A stretch of DNA of 12,988 nucleotides from Baffinella frigidus (lineage: Eukaryota; Cryptophyceae; Cryptomonadales; Baffinellaceae), in the NCBI GenBank assembly GCA_026770585.1, contig MU646851.1, positions 57,299-70,286 of the forward strand, in the 5' to 3' direction. The translations under genes and the position numbers were made by a program. The notes beneath the pieces are model-generated. The model did no database searches and had not been told where the DNA came from. It worked only from the letters and a program-made list of their open reading frames with translations. Shown here in pieces: positions 12,935 to 12,988 of the stretch (position 1 is the stretch's first letter; each line of letters begins with the position of its first letter).

Positions 12935-12988
12935 GGTTGAGGTTTAAGGTTTGGGGTTTGGGGTTTGGGGTTTGGGGTTTGGGGGTTG
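12935..12988 (+). repeat. TTTGGGG heptamer array reaching the window edge
   Basis: Units of TTTGGGG with an initial TTTAAGG run to the last base. On the minus strand this lies just upstream of the acceptor of the exon at 12836-12925, so the preceding intron also ends in a telomere-like tract. Confidence 0.9.

Noticed and set aside
11531-12940. Long open frames with heptapeptide repeats (VLNRQLL on plus, KVDDLVP on minus)
   Set aside because: They arise because the 21-bp repeat unit is a multiple of three and lacks stops; both strands are open at once and the frames run through exon copies on the opposite strand.

Overview
ORGANISM. This is nuclear DNA of a eukaryote with spliceosomal introns. 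It carries many plant/alga-type TTTAGGG-like interstitial repeats, so a protist or alga is the best guess; the lineage cannot be fixed from the sequence alone. I see no bacterial operon, rRNA, tRNA or CRISPR, and almost every long open frame is a by-product of 7-bp or 21-bp tandem repeats. MAIN CONTENT. The one recognisable gene lies on the minus strand: the E1 subunit of mitochondrial 2-oxoglutarate dehydrogenase (OGDH). It is visible as very short exons (48-90 nt) between positions 12925 and 538, running off both window edges. One good copy of each exon can be read with a conserved OGDH block: [11 protein letters not shown] (12836-12925), [15 protein letters not shown] (10538-10585), PEMFVEYQ (8867-8943, less certain), [19 protein letters not shown] (6492-6563), [20 protein letters not shown] (3246-3326), [14 protein letters not shown] (1653-1732) and [18 protein letters not shown] (538-592). 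The last three have GT/AG borders in compatible phases and join into 72 uninterrupted codons. EXON STUTTER. Each exon is surrounded by degenerate extra copies of itself together with some flanking intron: about 7, 3, 7, 11, 7, 9 and 2 copies, in the order listed. The blocks mostly follow protein order, except that the PEMFVEYQ block lies upstream of the DVRLSGQD block when protein order requires the reverse. INTRON CONTENT. The introns are built from telomere-like heptamers (TTTCGGG, CCCTCMA, TTTAGGG, TTTGGGG, TTCAGTG, TTCAGGG), a 21-bp tandem repeat (11.4-12.8 kb), and several families of palindromic elements. The clearest family has four members (318-465, 4742-4910, 9635-9782, 11189-11336). 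They share TYATCCGG-like ends, a TTACTACACA core and 4-bp target duplications, but each has its own private, self-matched arm sequence. Other palindromes are a TA-flanked element (5153-5340), a near-perfect 68-bp-arm palindrome inside an exon copy (12162-12299), an interleaved X-Y-X'-Y' structure (10941-11098) and a 101-bp insert with its empty site nearby (7612-7715). A repeat with CCACACAGC termini occurs just inside several introns. LAYOUT. 1-150 TTTCGGG array; 0.17-0.6 kb inverted-repeat element and last exon; 0.9-2.3 kb IWEAQFGDF copies; 2.3-3.8 kb [15 protein letters not shown] copies; 3.9-4.7 kb heptamers and an inverted module; 4.7-7.5 kb DVRLSGQD copies; 7.6-7.95 kb direct repeats with an insertion; 8.0-9.2 kb PEMFVEYQ copies in TTTAGGG arrays; 9.2-10.4 kb mobile-element remains; 10.5-10.95 kb VDMATAE copies; 10.94-11.35 kb palindromes; 11.4-12.99 kb [11 protein letters not shown] copies in the 21-bp repeat. 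Whether the gene is expressed or is a decaying, rearranged copy cannot be decided from sequence alone.
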